This document shows positions 18,700 through 28,066 of a stretch of DNA of 64,000 bases, piece by piece. The notes below the pieces were generated by a model. The model saw only the letters and a program-made list of their open reading frames with translations. It searched no databases and was not told the DNA's origin. The stretch covers positions 1 through 64,000 of the forward strand of contig CAWERB010000015.1 of NCBI GenBank assembly GCA_963811335.1. The letters are read 5' to 3'. Made by a program: the position numbers and the translations under genes. The DNA comes from Trebonia sp963811335. GTDB taxonomy: Bacteria > Actinomycetota > Actinomycetes > Streptosporangiales > Streptosporangiaceae. Positions within the stretch are counted from its first letter, which is position 1. Each line of letters begins with the position of its first letter.

Positions 18700-19173
18700 G
18701 TGATCACCTGGACAGAGTTCGCGCAGCGGCAGCCCGCCCTGGCTGCCGCCGGGCGCGGCCAGATCTACCAGCACGGCCTCGGCCTCGGCTTCCTCGCCAC
18801 CGTCCGCCGCGACGGCGGCCCCCGGGTGCACCCGGTGTGCCCGGTCATCAGCTCCGCCGGGCCTGCACGTGCTCATCCTGCCCGGCCCCAAGCTGGGTGA
18901 CCTGCGCCGCGACGGCCGGTACTCGCTGCACAGCGAGATCGTCGCGCCGCCGCACCAGGACGACGGCTTCGCCGTGTCCGGCACGCGCGACCGAGATAAC
19001 CGGGCAAGCCGGGACCTGGGAATCGTCCGCGACCAGGTGGTCGCGGACTTCGGCGAGCTGTGGCCGGACTACGACAGCCTCACCCTGTTCGAGCTGTCGG
19101 TGGAAGCTGCCTGCTCACGCTGACCGAGCCGGACGGCACTCATCCCAAGGGCCCCACGATCTGGAAGGCGTAA
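18700..19173 (+). pseudogene. pyridoxamine 5'-phosphate oxidase-like protein, frameshifted
   Basis: From GTG 18700 the protein begins ITWTEFAQRQPALAAAGRGQ and GLGFLATVRRDGGPRVHPVCP, the flavin-binding split-barrel opening. It changes frame near 18860 to HVLILPGPKLGDLRRDGRY, is disturbed again near 18985, and changes once more near 19110 to end LLTLTEPDGTHPKGPTIWKA. Bridged, it is about 155 residues and matches small PNPOx-like proteins that bind FMN or F420. Three breaks in under 500 bp favour a true pseudogene, though sequencing error cannot be excluded. Confidence 0.65.
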
Positions 19174-19210
19174 CGCGGGTTTCAGGGCCGAGACCCGGGC
19201 CGTGGACACC

Positions 19211-19858
19211 TCAGCCGAACGACTTGTGCAGCGCGAACACCCGCTTCTCCCGGCCGCTCGCCACCGCGGTGATCCGGTTCCGCCACGGCGTGGAAAGCGC
19301 CGCCTTGTACTCGGGCTCGTCGAAAGCAGCCGAAGAGTCGACCTCGTGCAGCGACAGGAACTTGGGCGCGGTGCCCGAGGTCAGCACGTACCGCCGGGCG
19401 CGCCGCCAGCCGGGCACCGCGAGCAGCAGCGGGAAGTGCTCCTGCTCGTAGTGATCGGCGAGCTCGGACTCGGCGGCGGGCGGTACCGACATCGACACCG
19501 CCATGATCACCGGCGCGGGGCCAGCGTCAACGCTGTCAGCGCCATCCGCCCAGGAGTCGCTCAGCAGCGAGTACACGCGCCGGTCCAGCGTCGATACCGA
19601 GGACATGATCCGCTTCTCCCGCTCCGACGCGTTATCCCACAGCGCCTTGTACGCGGGTGTCTCCAGCGTGCCCGGCTTGATCTCGTACGTCGCCAGCCAG
19701 TCCGGCTTCATCCCGTCCGTCGCCCGGTACCTGGTCACCGCCCCGAAGCCAGGCGTGGCAAGCCGTGCGGGAGCGTGCTCGTTGTCGTACCAGTCGGTGA
19801 ACTCAGCCAGGTCAACCGGGCCAGGCGAGGAGTACACGAACAGCAGGTCGTCAGCCAT
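19211..19858 (-). CDS. EthD/DUF4286-like dimeric alpha-beta barrel protein
   Basis: A 215-residue protein built of two related halves, each with a short-chain ferredoxin-like repeat: LAEFTDWYDNEHAPARLATPGFGAVTRY in the first and ELADHYEQEHFPLLLAVPGWRRARRY in the second. WYDNEH and HYEQEHFP are the EthD-type signature. The family includes small oxygenase-like or stress proteins; no cofactor is predicted. It starts 3 bp after the stop of the fused E1 dehydrogenase, so the two are very likely one transcript. Function beyond that is unknown. Confidence 0.85.
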   Translation of the reverse strand: MADDLLFVYSSPGPVDLAEFTDWYDNEHAPARLATPGFGAVTRYRATDGMKPDWLATYEIKPGTLETPAYKALWDNASEREKRIMSSVSTLDRRVYSLLSDSWADGADSVDAGPAPVIMAVSMSVPPAAESELADHYEQEHFPLLLAVPGWRRARRYVLTSGTAPKFLSLHEVDSSAAFDEPEYKAALSTPWRNRITAVASGREKRVFALHKSFG

Positions 19859-19861
19859 GGC

Positions 19862-22119
19862 TCAATTATGATCATGTGACGCGAGCAGGCGCCGGGCGGC
19901 GGCCTCGATCTCCGGCTCGGAGACCAGCACCAGGTTCGCGGCGTCGCCAAGCGGTACGTAGCTGTCCGCCGCGGCCACCCGCGCGATCCGCCCGCGGAAG
20001 CCGCCGTCGGCCAGCGCGGTGATGACGCCCTCGGAGACGCCGCCGGACCGGCGCGTCTCGTCGACCACGAGCACGCGGCCGGTACGCTCCGCCTCAGCGA
20101 GCAGCTGCTCCTGCGGCAAGGGCGCGAGCCAGCGCAGGTCGAAGACCCGCGCCCCGATGCCGTCGGCCGCGAGCGTGCGCGCCACCCGCAGCGACATCGG
20201 GACCCCGTTGCCGAACGTGACGAGGGTGATGTCGGCCCGAAAACCGTCGGAACACGGATAGGCAAGGCCCTCACCCACCGGCACGTGCACGCCCGCCCAC
20301 CGCCTCGGGCCCCAGCATAAGGCGACAGCCACCCGCCGTCGCCCGGCTGGTACAGGTCACGGGTGTGGTACAGCGCGATCGGCTCGAGGAAAACCGACAC
20401 GGTGCCGTCCACCACGGCGGCGGCCAGGCAGGTGCGCAGCATCGCCGCCGCGTCCTGCGCGCGGGACGGCACGGCCACCACGAGGCCCGGGATGTCGCGG
20501 AGCACGCCGACCGCGTTGTCATTGTGAAAGTGGCCGCCGAACCCCTTCTGGTAGGCGAGCCCGGCCACCCGGGCCACCATCGGGTTGCGGTACTGCCCGG
20601 CGGAGAAGAACTGCAGGCTCGCGGCCTCGCCCCGGAGCTGGTCCTCGGCGTTGTGCAGGTAGGCGAGGTACTGGATCTCCGGCACGGGCAGCAGGCCGGA
20701 CAGGCCCGCGCCCAGGCCGAGGCCGAGGACCGACTGCTCGTCGAGGAGCGTGTCGAAGACCCGCCCGGCGCCGAACCGCCGCGACAGCCCGCGGGTGACC
20801 CCGTAGACGCCGCCCTTGCGGCCCACGTCCTCGCCGAAGGCGAGCATCTCCGGATAGCGGGCGAGCGCGTCCGCGAGGGCCCGGTTGATGGTGTCGGCCA
20901 GGGTGAGCGGGCCGCCGTCCTCGGGCAGCTTCTCGCCGAAGGCCCGCCGACGGTCACCCGGCGCCGCCGCGGTGGCTGCCTGCCGGGCGACCCGGTCGGG
21001 CCGGCGCGGGGCCAGCGGCGCCATGACCTCCGCGCGGGTGGACAGCCGGCGGTGCGTGAGCGCCTTGTCCGCCAGCTCCCTGACCTGCGCCCGGATGGCC
21101 TCGTAGCGGCCGGCTACCTGCTGCGGGCGGAGCACCCCGGATGAAACGATCAGCCGGGCGGTGCCGAGCAGCGGGTCGCGGGCGTAGTCCGCCGCGATCT
21201 CGGCCTCGGTCCGGTAGCTGATCTCGGCGTCGCTGCCCGCGTGCCCGAGGAACCGCACCACCCGCAGGTGCAGGAACGCGGGCGAGCGAGCATCCCGCAC
21301 GTGTGACGCGGCCGCCGCCGCCGCGTCGTAGCAGGCCTGCGGGTCAGCGCCGTCGGCGCTGAAGTACCGCAAGGCCGGGCGCCGCGAGTGCGCCGCGGCG
21401 ATCCACCCGTCCGGGGTGCGGACGCTGATGCCGAGGCCGTTGTCCTCGCAGACGAGCAGCAACGGCACCGGCAGGCCCGCGTACGCGGTGCGGCAGGCGG
21501 CGTTGATGGCCCCGGTGGCGGTGGAGTGGCTCGCCGAGGCGTCGCCGAAGCTCGCCACCGCGATCGCGTCCCGTGGCCAGGCGCACGAGACGCCGAGCTT
21601 GGCCGACCGGTCGATGGAGACCGCCACCCCGACCGCGCGCGGCAGGTGCGACGCGATGGTGGACGTCTGCGGGATGACGGCGAGCTCATGGTGACCGAAG
21701 ACCTTGTGCCTGCCGCCCGCGATCGGCTCATCGGCCGCGCCCGTCAGGCCGAGCAGCACGTCGAGCAGCGCCTGAGCGCCGGTCATCAGCGAGCCCGGCA
21801 CCTGCGCCGCGCGGGCCAGGTAGAAGGCGCCGGACCGGTAGTGCAGCAGCGCCGGGTCGGTGGGCCGCAGCGCGGCCGCGACCGCGGCGTTCGCCTCGTG
21901 GCCCGCGGAACCGATCGTGTAGAAGCCGCGGCCTTCGGCGCGCAGGTACCTGGCGGCCAGGTCAAGGTGCCGGCTCCCGGCCTGCGCGTCGAACAGCGCG
22001 AGCAACTGCTCGCCATTAAGCGGAACGGGGGCGTGCCGCGCCGTCCCCGCCGGGCCGGGCAGGCCGGCGACCGCATCAAGGAACCGCTGGTCGAGCTCGT
22101 CCTCGAAGCTCATCTTCAT
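19862..22119 (-). pseudogene. fused thiamine-diphosphate dehydrogenase E1 (alpha + beta), one frameshift
   Basis: About 750 residues combining both E1 chains of a 2-oxo-acid or related dehydrogenase. The alpha half carries the ThDP motif GDASAS...EDNGLGIS and the HYRSGAF region. The beta half carries FGEDVGRKGGVYGVTRGL, LLDEQSVLGLGLGAGLSG, EIQYLAYLHNAEDQLRGE and, after a frame change near 20310, GEGLAYP and VLVVDETRRSGGVSEG. ATG 22119 follows GGAGAA with 8-nt spacing. The cofactor loop is not classic GDG-NN, so the substrate (branched-chain, pyruvate or acetoin) is left open. No E2 or E3 gene is nearby. The downstream EthD-like gene is probably co-transcribed. Confidence 0.78.
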
Positions 22120-22176
22120 AGGCTCTATTCTCCGGGGACCGGCGACAGCCTCCGCGTACGTTCGGGAGAAAGCAGA

Positions 22177-22215
22177 AGCGCCCGGCACCGGTCACGAGAA
22201 CCGGTGCCGGGCGCT
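22177..22215. terminator. strong 16-bp perfect hairpin
   Basis: AGCGCCCGGCACCGGT (22177-22192) pairs perfectly with 22200-22215 across a 7-nt loop. It lies 20 bp past the stop of the minus-strand MFS gene and before the E1 gene start, so it most likely ends the MarR/MFS transcript. There is no long T tract, as usual in actinomycetes. Confidence 0.8.
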
Positions 22216-22235
22216 GCGCCCGCGATGCGATGCCG

Positions 22236-23807
22236 TCAGTGCGCGGGCGCCGCCATCGGGTCGATGCCCGCCAGGTCTGACTTCTTGACCCGGATGAAGA
22301 TCAGCGACACGACCAGGGCGAGCAGCGCGATTCCCGCGGACACCAGGTAACCGCGGCCGAACCCGTAGGCGAGCGCGTGGTTGGACATCGCCGCCTGCGC
22401 GGCCTGCGACAGGTGCGAGCCGCCCGCGGCGGCCGACGCCGACCGCAGGTTCGACGCCACCGCCGACCACGCCACCGTGCCCAGGATCGCCAGGCCGACG
22501 GAGCCGCCGACCTGCTGGCCCACGTTGAGCAGCGAGGCCGCGATGCCCGCGTCGTCGTTGCCCACTCCCGCCAGGGAGACCAGCGACAGCGGCACGAAGG
22601 TCAGCCCCATCCCGAGCCCGGTGAGCATCATCGGCCCGAGCAGCCCGCCCGCGTAGGTGGAGTGCTCAGAGACCTGCGACAGCCAGAACATGCCCCCGGC
22701 GGCGAACGCCGGCCCCATGATCATCAGCGGCCGGGCGCCGATCCGCGTCACCAGGCTCGACGAGAGCCCCGCGCCCACCATGATCCCGGCCACCATCGGC
22801 AGGTAGGCCACGCCGGACCGGACCGGCGAGTACCCCCAGACGGTCTGCACGAAGATCGTCATGAAGAAGAACATGCCGAACACGGCGGTGCCGATGCACA
22901 GCGAGATCAGGTACGCGCCGGTCCGGTTGCGGGACCGCAGCACCCGGGGCGGCACCAGTGCGTGCCGTGACCGCGCCTCGATGAGCGCGAACGCCCCCAG
23001 CAGGACCACGGCGGCCACCAGGCTCACGATGACCTTGACGCTGCCCCAGTGCCCGACCGCCTGCCCGTTGGTGAAGGTGGTCGCGGCCTCGGACAGCCCG
23101 TACACCAGCGCGCCCAGGCCCAGGGACCCGGTGATCGCGCCGGGCAGGTCGAAGCGCCCGCGGCGCCGCTGCGACTCGCCGAGCACCCGCGGCGCGAGCA
23201 GCACGAGAACCAGGGCGATCGGGACGTTCACGAAGAACACCCAGCGCCAGTTGGCGTAACTGGTCAGCAGCCCGCCCGCGATGAGCCCGATGGCCGCGCC
23301 GGCGATGGACACGGCCGAGTACACGCCCATGGCCCGGTTGCGCTCCCGGCCCTCGGGGAAGGTGACCGCGATCAGCGACAGCGAGGCGGGCGCGGCCAGC
23401 GCCCCGCCGATGCCCTGGACCACCCGGGCGACAAGCAGCCAGGCCTGGTCGGTGGCGAAACCGCCGGCCAGCGAGGCGAGTGCGAACACCGCGATGCCCG
23501 CGATGAAGATCCGCCGCCGTCCGAGCAGGTCACCGGACCGCCCGCCGAGCAGCAGCAGGCCGCCGAAGGCGAGCGTATAGGCGTTGACGACCCATTCCAG
23601 GTTGGTGCCGGAGAAGTGCAGCGCGTTCTGGATGTGCGGCAGCGCCACGTTCACGATCGTGGCGTCAAGCACGACCATGAGCTGCGCGGCCGCGATCACC
23701 AGCAGCGCGAGCCCGAGTCGCCGCGGCGGCGCCGCCTGCGCTGCCGGCGTGCGGACGGCGCTCGCGGCTGGTGCCGCGATTTCCGCCTCGCCTGAGGTTG
23801 CTGACAC
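22236..23807 (-). CDS. MFS drug exporter, DHA2 (EmrB/QacA, 14-TMS) family
   Basis: A 523-residue transporter with 14 predicted spans. It has motif D1-like MVVLDATIVNVALPHIQ in span 1, motif A GRSGDLLGRRRIF between spans 2 and 3, and the antiporter motif C region GAAIGLIAGGLL in span 5. It uses the proton gradient to export hydrophobic compounds. It lies 127 bp downstream of a MarR gene on the same strand, and the pair looks like a self-regulated efflux unit. A strong hairpin follows. The ligand is unknown. Confidence 0.93.
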   Translation of the reverse strand: MSATSGEAEIAAPAASAVRTPAAQAAPPRRLGLALLVIAAAQLMVVLDATIVNVALPHIQNALHFSGTNLEWVVNAYTLAFGGLLLLGGRSGDLLGRRRIFIAGIAVFALASLAGGFATDQAWLLVARVVQGIGGALAAPASLSLIAVTFPEGRERNRAMGVYSAVSIAGAAIGLIAGGLLTSYANWRWVFFVNVPIALVLVLLAPRVLGESQRRRGRFDLPGAITGSLGLGALVYGLSEAATTFTNGQAVGHWGSVKVIVSLVAAVVLLGAFALIEARSRHALVPPRVLRSRNRTGAYLISLCIGTAVFGMFFFMTIFVQTVWGYSPVRSGVAYLPMVAGIMVGAGLSSSLVTRIGARPLMIMGPAFAAGGMFWLSQVSEHSTYAGGLLGPMMLTGLGMGLTFVPLSLVSLAGVGNDDAGIAASLLNVGQQVGGSVGLAILGTVAWSAVASNLRSASAAAGGSHLSQAAQAAMSNHALAYGFGRGYLVSAGIALLALVVSLIFIRVKKSDLAGIDPMAAPAH

Positions 23808-23934
23808 GAGATTTTCCCCTCTTGTTCGACTTCCCTGCGAAATAACAGCTGTAAGGTCATACGGAACGAGCGCGTGCTCCGCCTACGCCGGCCACTGGCT
23901 GTCCCGGCGGACGGGCCCTGCGCGGGCCTGTTGG

Positions 23935-24462
23935 TCAGTTGTCCTTGCGGCCTGGTTTCCCCGCGTCGGCTTTCCCCGCGTCGGCGTCAGCGCCCGCGCC
24001 GGTACACGGTGCGTCAAGCATCTTGCGCAGCAGCGTGAGCAGGCAGACCCGCTCGCTGTCGTCCAGCGCGTAGCACCACGGCATCTTCGCCGCGAGCTGC
24101 TCCATCATCCGCTCCTTCGCGGCGATGCCGTCCGGCGTGAGCAGCAGGTTCTTGACCCGCCGGTCGCGCTGGCCCGGCTCCCTGCGGATGAAGCCGCGCT
24201 CCTCAAGCGTGTCGGCGATCGCGGTGACGAACGAGGCGTCGCAGCCCATTCGCTGCGCCAGCTCCTTCATCGGAAGCCCGCCCTCAAGCTTGAACAGGGC
24301 GAGCAGGTCGTGCGGCGCGATGCCGAAGCCGCCGGCGATCGAGTGGCCGATCGTCCCGGCCCGCTTGACCAGCGTGGTGAGCGCGTCGAGGATGTCCCGG
24401 TCGAGCGCCGGTGCCGAGTCTTCAGCCCCCACCGTGTCCGGTCCCTCCATCTCAATGCTCAT
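23935..24462 (-). CDS. MarR-family regulator
   Basis: A 175-residue winged-helix protein with the MarR core GLPMKELAQRMGCDASFVTAI, a recognition helix and the wing REPGQRDRRVKNLLLTPDG. It is followed by an MFS exporter on the same strand and preceded by a perfect palindrome at 24476-24490. By family logic it represses its own promoter and the pump until a small phenolic or drug-like ligand releases it. The C-terminal tail is acidic, alanine-rich and not conserved. Confidence 0.92.
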   Translation of the reverse strand: MSIEMEGPDTVGAEDSAPALDRDILDALTTLVKRAGTIGHSIAGGFGIAPHDLLALFKLEGGLPMKELAQRMGCDASFVTAIADTLEERGFIRREPGQRDRRVKNLLLTPDGIAAKERMMEQLAAKMPWCYALDDSERVCLLTLLRKMLDAPCTGAGADADAGKADAGKPGRKDN

Positions 24463-24475
24463 GACTAGCTAAACA

Positions 24476-24490
24476 GTTGAGCTACTCAAC
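24476..24490. promoter_or_regulatory. MarR operator candidate
   Basis: GTTGAG-CTA-CTCAAC is a perfect 6-bp inverted repeat with a 3-bp spacer, 14 bp upstream of the MarR start. Size, spacing and AT content fit MarR-type operators, and its position would block the MarR/MFS promoter. Confidence 0.7.
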
Positions 24491-24536
24491 CTATTCCTGT
24501 CCTCCTTCTGTATTTATGACGATTTCCGGTGGGCTG

Positions 24537-24580
24537 ATGTGACACTCCCCGCAGCGTGACTTATGTGGCACTCCCCACAG
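24537..24580. repeat. short direct repeat, 2 x 18 bp, 26-bp period
   Basis: ATGTGACACTCCCCGCAG (24537-24554) recurs with two changes at 24563-24580. GTGACACTCC also occurs in the loop of the hairpin at 44421-44466. The role is unknown. Confidence 0.55.
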
Positions 24581-24752
24581 GGTGGACGTCGCCGCGGCCC
24601 CAGGGTCATCGCCCCGGCCCGCATCCCCGCCGCATCCCGCCCATCCCGCCCCGGTCCACGCCCCATCCCGCCCCGGCCTCGCGCACATCGCGCCGTTCGC
24701 TGAGCGAGCAACGCAGGACAACCCAGAGCTGGTTGAGAGCGTCCGTACTGAT

Positions 24753-26357
24753 GTGACCAATTTGTCCGAGAGTTCCCTTAAGCGGCGGGCGTTCCTCGGC
24801 ATCGCCGCGGGCGGCGCCGCCGCCGTCGCCGTGCCTGGCATCGCCACCGCCGCGAGCGCGGCCGCCGCCCGGCCGCTGCGCCGGGCCGGCATCGCCGCGA
24901 GCGCGGCGGGCGCGGCCGCCGCGGACTGGGCCGCCCTCGCCACCGACCTGGCCGGCCAGCTGGCCAGGCCGGGCGACGCCAGCTACCCGGCCGCCAAGCT
25001 GCTGTTCGACCCGCGGTTCGACGGGCAGCACCCGGCCGGGATCGCGTACGTGGCGAACGCGCACGACGTGTCCACGTGCCTGGCGTTCGCCCGCAGGCTC
25101 GGCGTGCCCTTCGCCGTCAGGTCCGGCGGCCACAGCTACGCGGGCTGGTCGGGATCGAGCGGGCTGATCATCGACGTCAGCAACCTCAAGACGGTCGCCG
25201 TGTCGGGCACGACGGCCACCGTCGGCGCGGGCACCAGGCTCATCGACTTCTATCACGGCCTGGCCGCCAAGGGCCGGGCCGTGCCCGGCGGGTCCTGCCC
25301 GACGGTGGGCATCGCCGGGCTCACCCTCGGCGGCGGCATCGGGGTGACCGCCCGGGCCTACGGGCTGACCTGTGACAGCCTGGAGTCGGTGCAGATCGTC
25401 ACGGCGAACGGCGCGGTGGTCACCGCCACTGGCGGTACGAGTCAGTACAGCGACCTGTTCTGGGCCTGCCAGGGCGGCGGCGGCGGGAACTTCGGCGTGG
25501 TCACCTCGTTCACCTTCCGCACCGGGCCGGCCCCCGCGCCGGTGCTGTTCTCGCTGTCGTGGCCGTGGTCGCAGGCCGCGCGGGTGGTCGCCGCCTGGCA
25601 GTCCTGGGCGCCGAACGCGCCGGACGCGCTCTGGTCGAACCTGCACCTGGCGGCGGCGCCCGGCGGCACGACGCCGAGGGTATCGGTCGGCGGCTGCTAC
25701 CTGGGCAGCGACGCCGACGCGGCGAACCTGCTCAGCCGGCTGTACGGGAAGGTCGGCTCGAGCCCGTCAAGCCACTTCCTCAGCTACCCGCAGCCCTTCC
25801 TGACCGCGATGCTCATCGAGGCGGGCTGCTCCTCGCTCGGCTACCAGGCCTGCCACCTGCCCTCGTTCGCGAGCGGCGGCAAGCTGGGCCGCGCGTCCGA
25901 GTTCGCCAAGTCGGACTTCTTCACCACCCCGCTGAGCAGCGCGGGGATCGGCACCCTGCTGGCCGGCGTCACGGCGCTGCAGCGCGTGGCGGGCGCGGCG
26001 GGCGGTGTCGGGGGTATCGCGTTCGACGCCCTCGGCGGCGCGGTCAACCGGGTCAAGCCAGGCGCGACCGCCTTCGTGCACAGGAACGCCCTGTTCTCGG
26101 CGCAGTACACCACCGGCTGGACCGTCGGCGCGGGCGCTACGGGAATCCGCAACCAGCAGACCTGGCTGCGCAAGTACTGGAACTCGATGCGCCGCTACGC
26201 CAGCGGCCAGGCCTACCAGAACTACGTCGACCCCGACCTGGCCAACTGGCGCCAGGCCTACTACGGCGCCAACTACCCCCGCCTCGCCGCCGTCAAGCAG
26301 AAGTACGACCCCGCCGGCCTGTTCACCTTCCCCCAGGCCATAACCCCGACCACGTAA
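24753..26357 (+). CDS. Tat-exported FAD-binding oxidoreductase, berberine-bridge-enzyme type
   Basis: About 534 residues. Residues 8-40 are a twin-arginine signal (SLKRRAFLG then an alanine-rich stretch to TAASA). The FAD-binding PCMH domain has RSGGHSYAGWSG with His at about 127 and GGSCPTVGIAGLTLGGG with Cys at about 182, the two residues that give bicovalent FAD in BBE-type oxidases. The C-terminal BBE segment reads YGANYPRLAAVKQKYDP. It oxidises sugars or secondary metabolites outside the cell; the substrate is unknown. GTG 24753 is preferred because it starts just before the Tat motif, but its first 14 bases match the intergenic repeat exactly, so a later start is possible. Confidence 0.85.
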   Translation: MTNLSESSLKRRAFLGIAAGGAAAVAVPGIATAASAAAARPLRRAGIAASAAGAAAADWAALATDLAGQLARPGDASYPAAKLLFDPRFDGQHPAGIAYVANAHDVSTCLAFARRLGVPFAVRSGGHSYAGWSGSSGLIIDVSNLKTVAVSGTTATVGAGTRLIDFYHGLAAKGRAVPGGSCPTVGIAGLTLGGGIGVTARAYGLTCDSLESVQIVTANGAVVTATGGTSQYSDLFWACQGGGGGNFGVVTSFTFRTGPAPAPVLFSLSWPWSQAARVVAAWQSWAPNAPDALWSNLHLAAAPGGTTPRVSVGGCYLGSDADAANLLSRLYGKVGSSPSSHFLSYPQPFLTAMLIEAGCSSLGYQACHLPSFASGGKLGRASEFAKSDFFTTPLSSAGIGTLLAGVTALQRVAGAAGGVGGIAFDALGGAVNRVKPGATAFVHRNALFSAQYTTGWTVGAGATGIRNQQTWLRKYWNSMRRYASGQAYQNYVDPDLANWRQAYYGANYPRLAAVKQKYDPAGLFTFPQAITPTT

Positions 26358-26953
26358 CCACCGCCACCTCCCGTTCACCCGCACGACGACTACCCCGTCG
26401 GCCGCCCGCTCCGCAAAGCGCTCCTCACGCCGGACGGGGTTCCAAGAGGGGACACCGGGGCTGGCTAGGAGGGTGAGGTGCCAGTGATTCGCATGGCTGC
26501 CCCAACCACGGCACTTTCGTGAAGGATTTCGGCTTTGTGATGGTTAATGGCGTGATAGCGCAATGCTGTTCAGTGAGGCGAGGTGTCCGGCTGGCAGGCG
26601 CGGCGACCCGGGAAAGGCACAGCCTGTCCTCCGGGGTCTCGACTTCCTATCAGTTTCTGCGTCTCCGGGACCACTTCCTATCAGTTTCTGCGTCCCATAC
26701 CGGACATACCGGGCGCAGAAGTGACCGAAACTGATAGGAAGTTGCCGGCCGGCGCCGGCCCAGCCAGGTTCCGCTCCAGCCGGTCCCTTCGTGAGACGCA
26801 GCAGGCGCTCCGTCCCCGCTCGGGAGAGGGTCCGGTCCCGCCACTCAGGCGCACTCCAACCTCGTTCGCCCCAGCTCACAGTAATGGCCAGCGCCCGTCC
26901 CGGGCCCGCGTCCGCCCTTCTCCTCCCCGGCCTCCGGAGGCCGGGGACGCCAG
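26358..26953. other. 596-bp gene-free region carrying repeats
   Basis: No convincing coding frame. It holds the inverted-repeat element copy 2 (26642-26742), a palindrome-poor AT-richer stretch around 26510-26570, and GC-rich sequence towards the aldo/keto reductase gene end. Both neighbours end here (convergent), so no promoter is expected. Confidence 0.5.
26642..26742. repeat. intergenic inverted-repeat element, copy 2
   Basis: ACTTCCTATCAGTTTCTGCG occurs twice directly (26642 and 26673), and its inverse GAAACTGATAGGAAGT is at 26727-26742. From 26673 to 26742 this is a 70-bp element with 16-bp perfect inverted ends, matching the 18511 copy. Confidence 0.8.
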
Positions 26954-27982
26954 TCAGCCCTCGCTTGAGGCCGCCCAGATGTTGATGCCTGCCTCAACCG
27001 CGTCCTTGTCGATCGCCGCGATCTCCTCGGCGGTGAACGAGGCCTTCGCCGCGGCGGCCAGGTTCTCCTCGAGCTGCGCCACCGACGAGGCCCCGATGAG
27101 GGCCGACGTCATCCGCTCGTCCCGCAGCACCCAGGAGATGGCCATCTGCGCCAGCGACTGCCCGCGGGACGCGGCGATCTCGCTGAGCGCCCGGACATGG
27201 CCGAGCGTCCGCTCGCTGAGCTGGTCGGACGACAGCGACCCGTTCCGCGACGCCCGCGAGCCCGCCGGGATCCCGCCCAGGTACTTCTTCGTCAGCACGC
27301 CCTGCGCCAGCGGGGAGAACGCGATGCAGCCGACGCCGAGCTCACCGAGCGCGTCGAGCAGCCCGCCCTCGATCCACCGGTTGATCATCGAGTAAGACGG
27401 CTGGTGGATAAGGAGCGGCGTGCCGAGCGACTTGAGTATGTCGTAGGCCTCCCGCGTCCGCTCCGGCGAGTACGACGAGATGCCCGCGTACAGCGCCCGG
27501 CCGGACCGCACGGCCGTGTCAAGCGCGCCCATCGTTTCCTCGAGCGGCGTGTCCGGGTCGAACCGGTGCGAGTAGAAGATGTCCACGTACTCAAGCCCCA
27601 TCCGCTTCAGCGACTGGTCGAGGCTGGCGAGCAGGTACTTGCGCGAGCCCAGGTCCCCGTACGGCCCCGGCCACATGTCGTACCCGGCCTTGGTGGAGAT
27701 GACCAGCTCATCCCGGTACGGCCGGAAGTCCTCGCGCATCAGCCGCCCGAAGTTGACCTCAGCGTGTCCATAGGGCGGTCCGTAGTTGTTCGCCAGGTCG
27801 AAGTGGGTGACGCCGAGGTCGAAGGCGCGGCGCAGGATCGCCCGCTGCACCTCGATCGGCGACCCGTCGCCGAAGTTCTGCCACAGCCCGAGGGACACCT
27901 CGGGCAGCTTCAGCCCGCTCCGCCCGACACGGCGGTAGGGCATCTTGTCGTCGTACCGGTCAGCGGCGGCGAGGTATGTCAT
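26954..27982 (-). CDS. aldo/keto reductase (YghZ / GPR-like, potassium-channel-beta group)
   Basis: A 342-residue TIM-barrel reductase. The catalytic tetrad is visible: Asp62 and Tyr67 in FDLANNYGPPYG, Lys98 in STKAGYDMWPG, and His139 in FYSHRFD. The NADPH site is in the late LIGASSVAQLEENL segment. The sequence is close to L-glyceraldehyde-3-phosphate reductases, which detoxify small aldehydes. ATG 27982 gives the family's MTYLAAADRYDDKMPYRR start. It is intact and apparently single. Confidence 0.93.
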   Translation of the reverse strand: MTYLAAADRYDDKMPYRRVGRSGLKLPEVSLGLWQNFGDGSPIEVQRAILRRAFDLGVTHFDLANNYGPPYGHAEVNFGRLMREDFRPYRDELVISTKAGYDMWPGPYGDLGSRKYLLASLDQSLKRMGLEYVDIFYSHRFDPDTPLEETMGALDTAVRSGRALYAGISSYSPERTREAYDILKSLGTPLLIHQPSYSMINRWIEGGLLDALGELGVGCIAFSPLAQGVLTKKYLGGIPAGSRASRNGSLSSDQLSERTLGHVRALSEIAASRGQSLAQMAISWVLRDERMTSALIGASSVAQLEENLAAAAKASFTAEEIAAIDKDAVEAGINIWAASSEG

Positions 27983-28066
27983 AGCGAAGAGTCTGCCAGT
28001 GCGCAGACGGCGGGCGCTCATGGGGACGGCCGCCGCGATCCCGCGCGGAGGCGGCAATGCCGGCCG

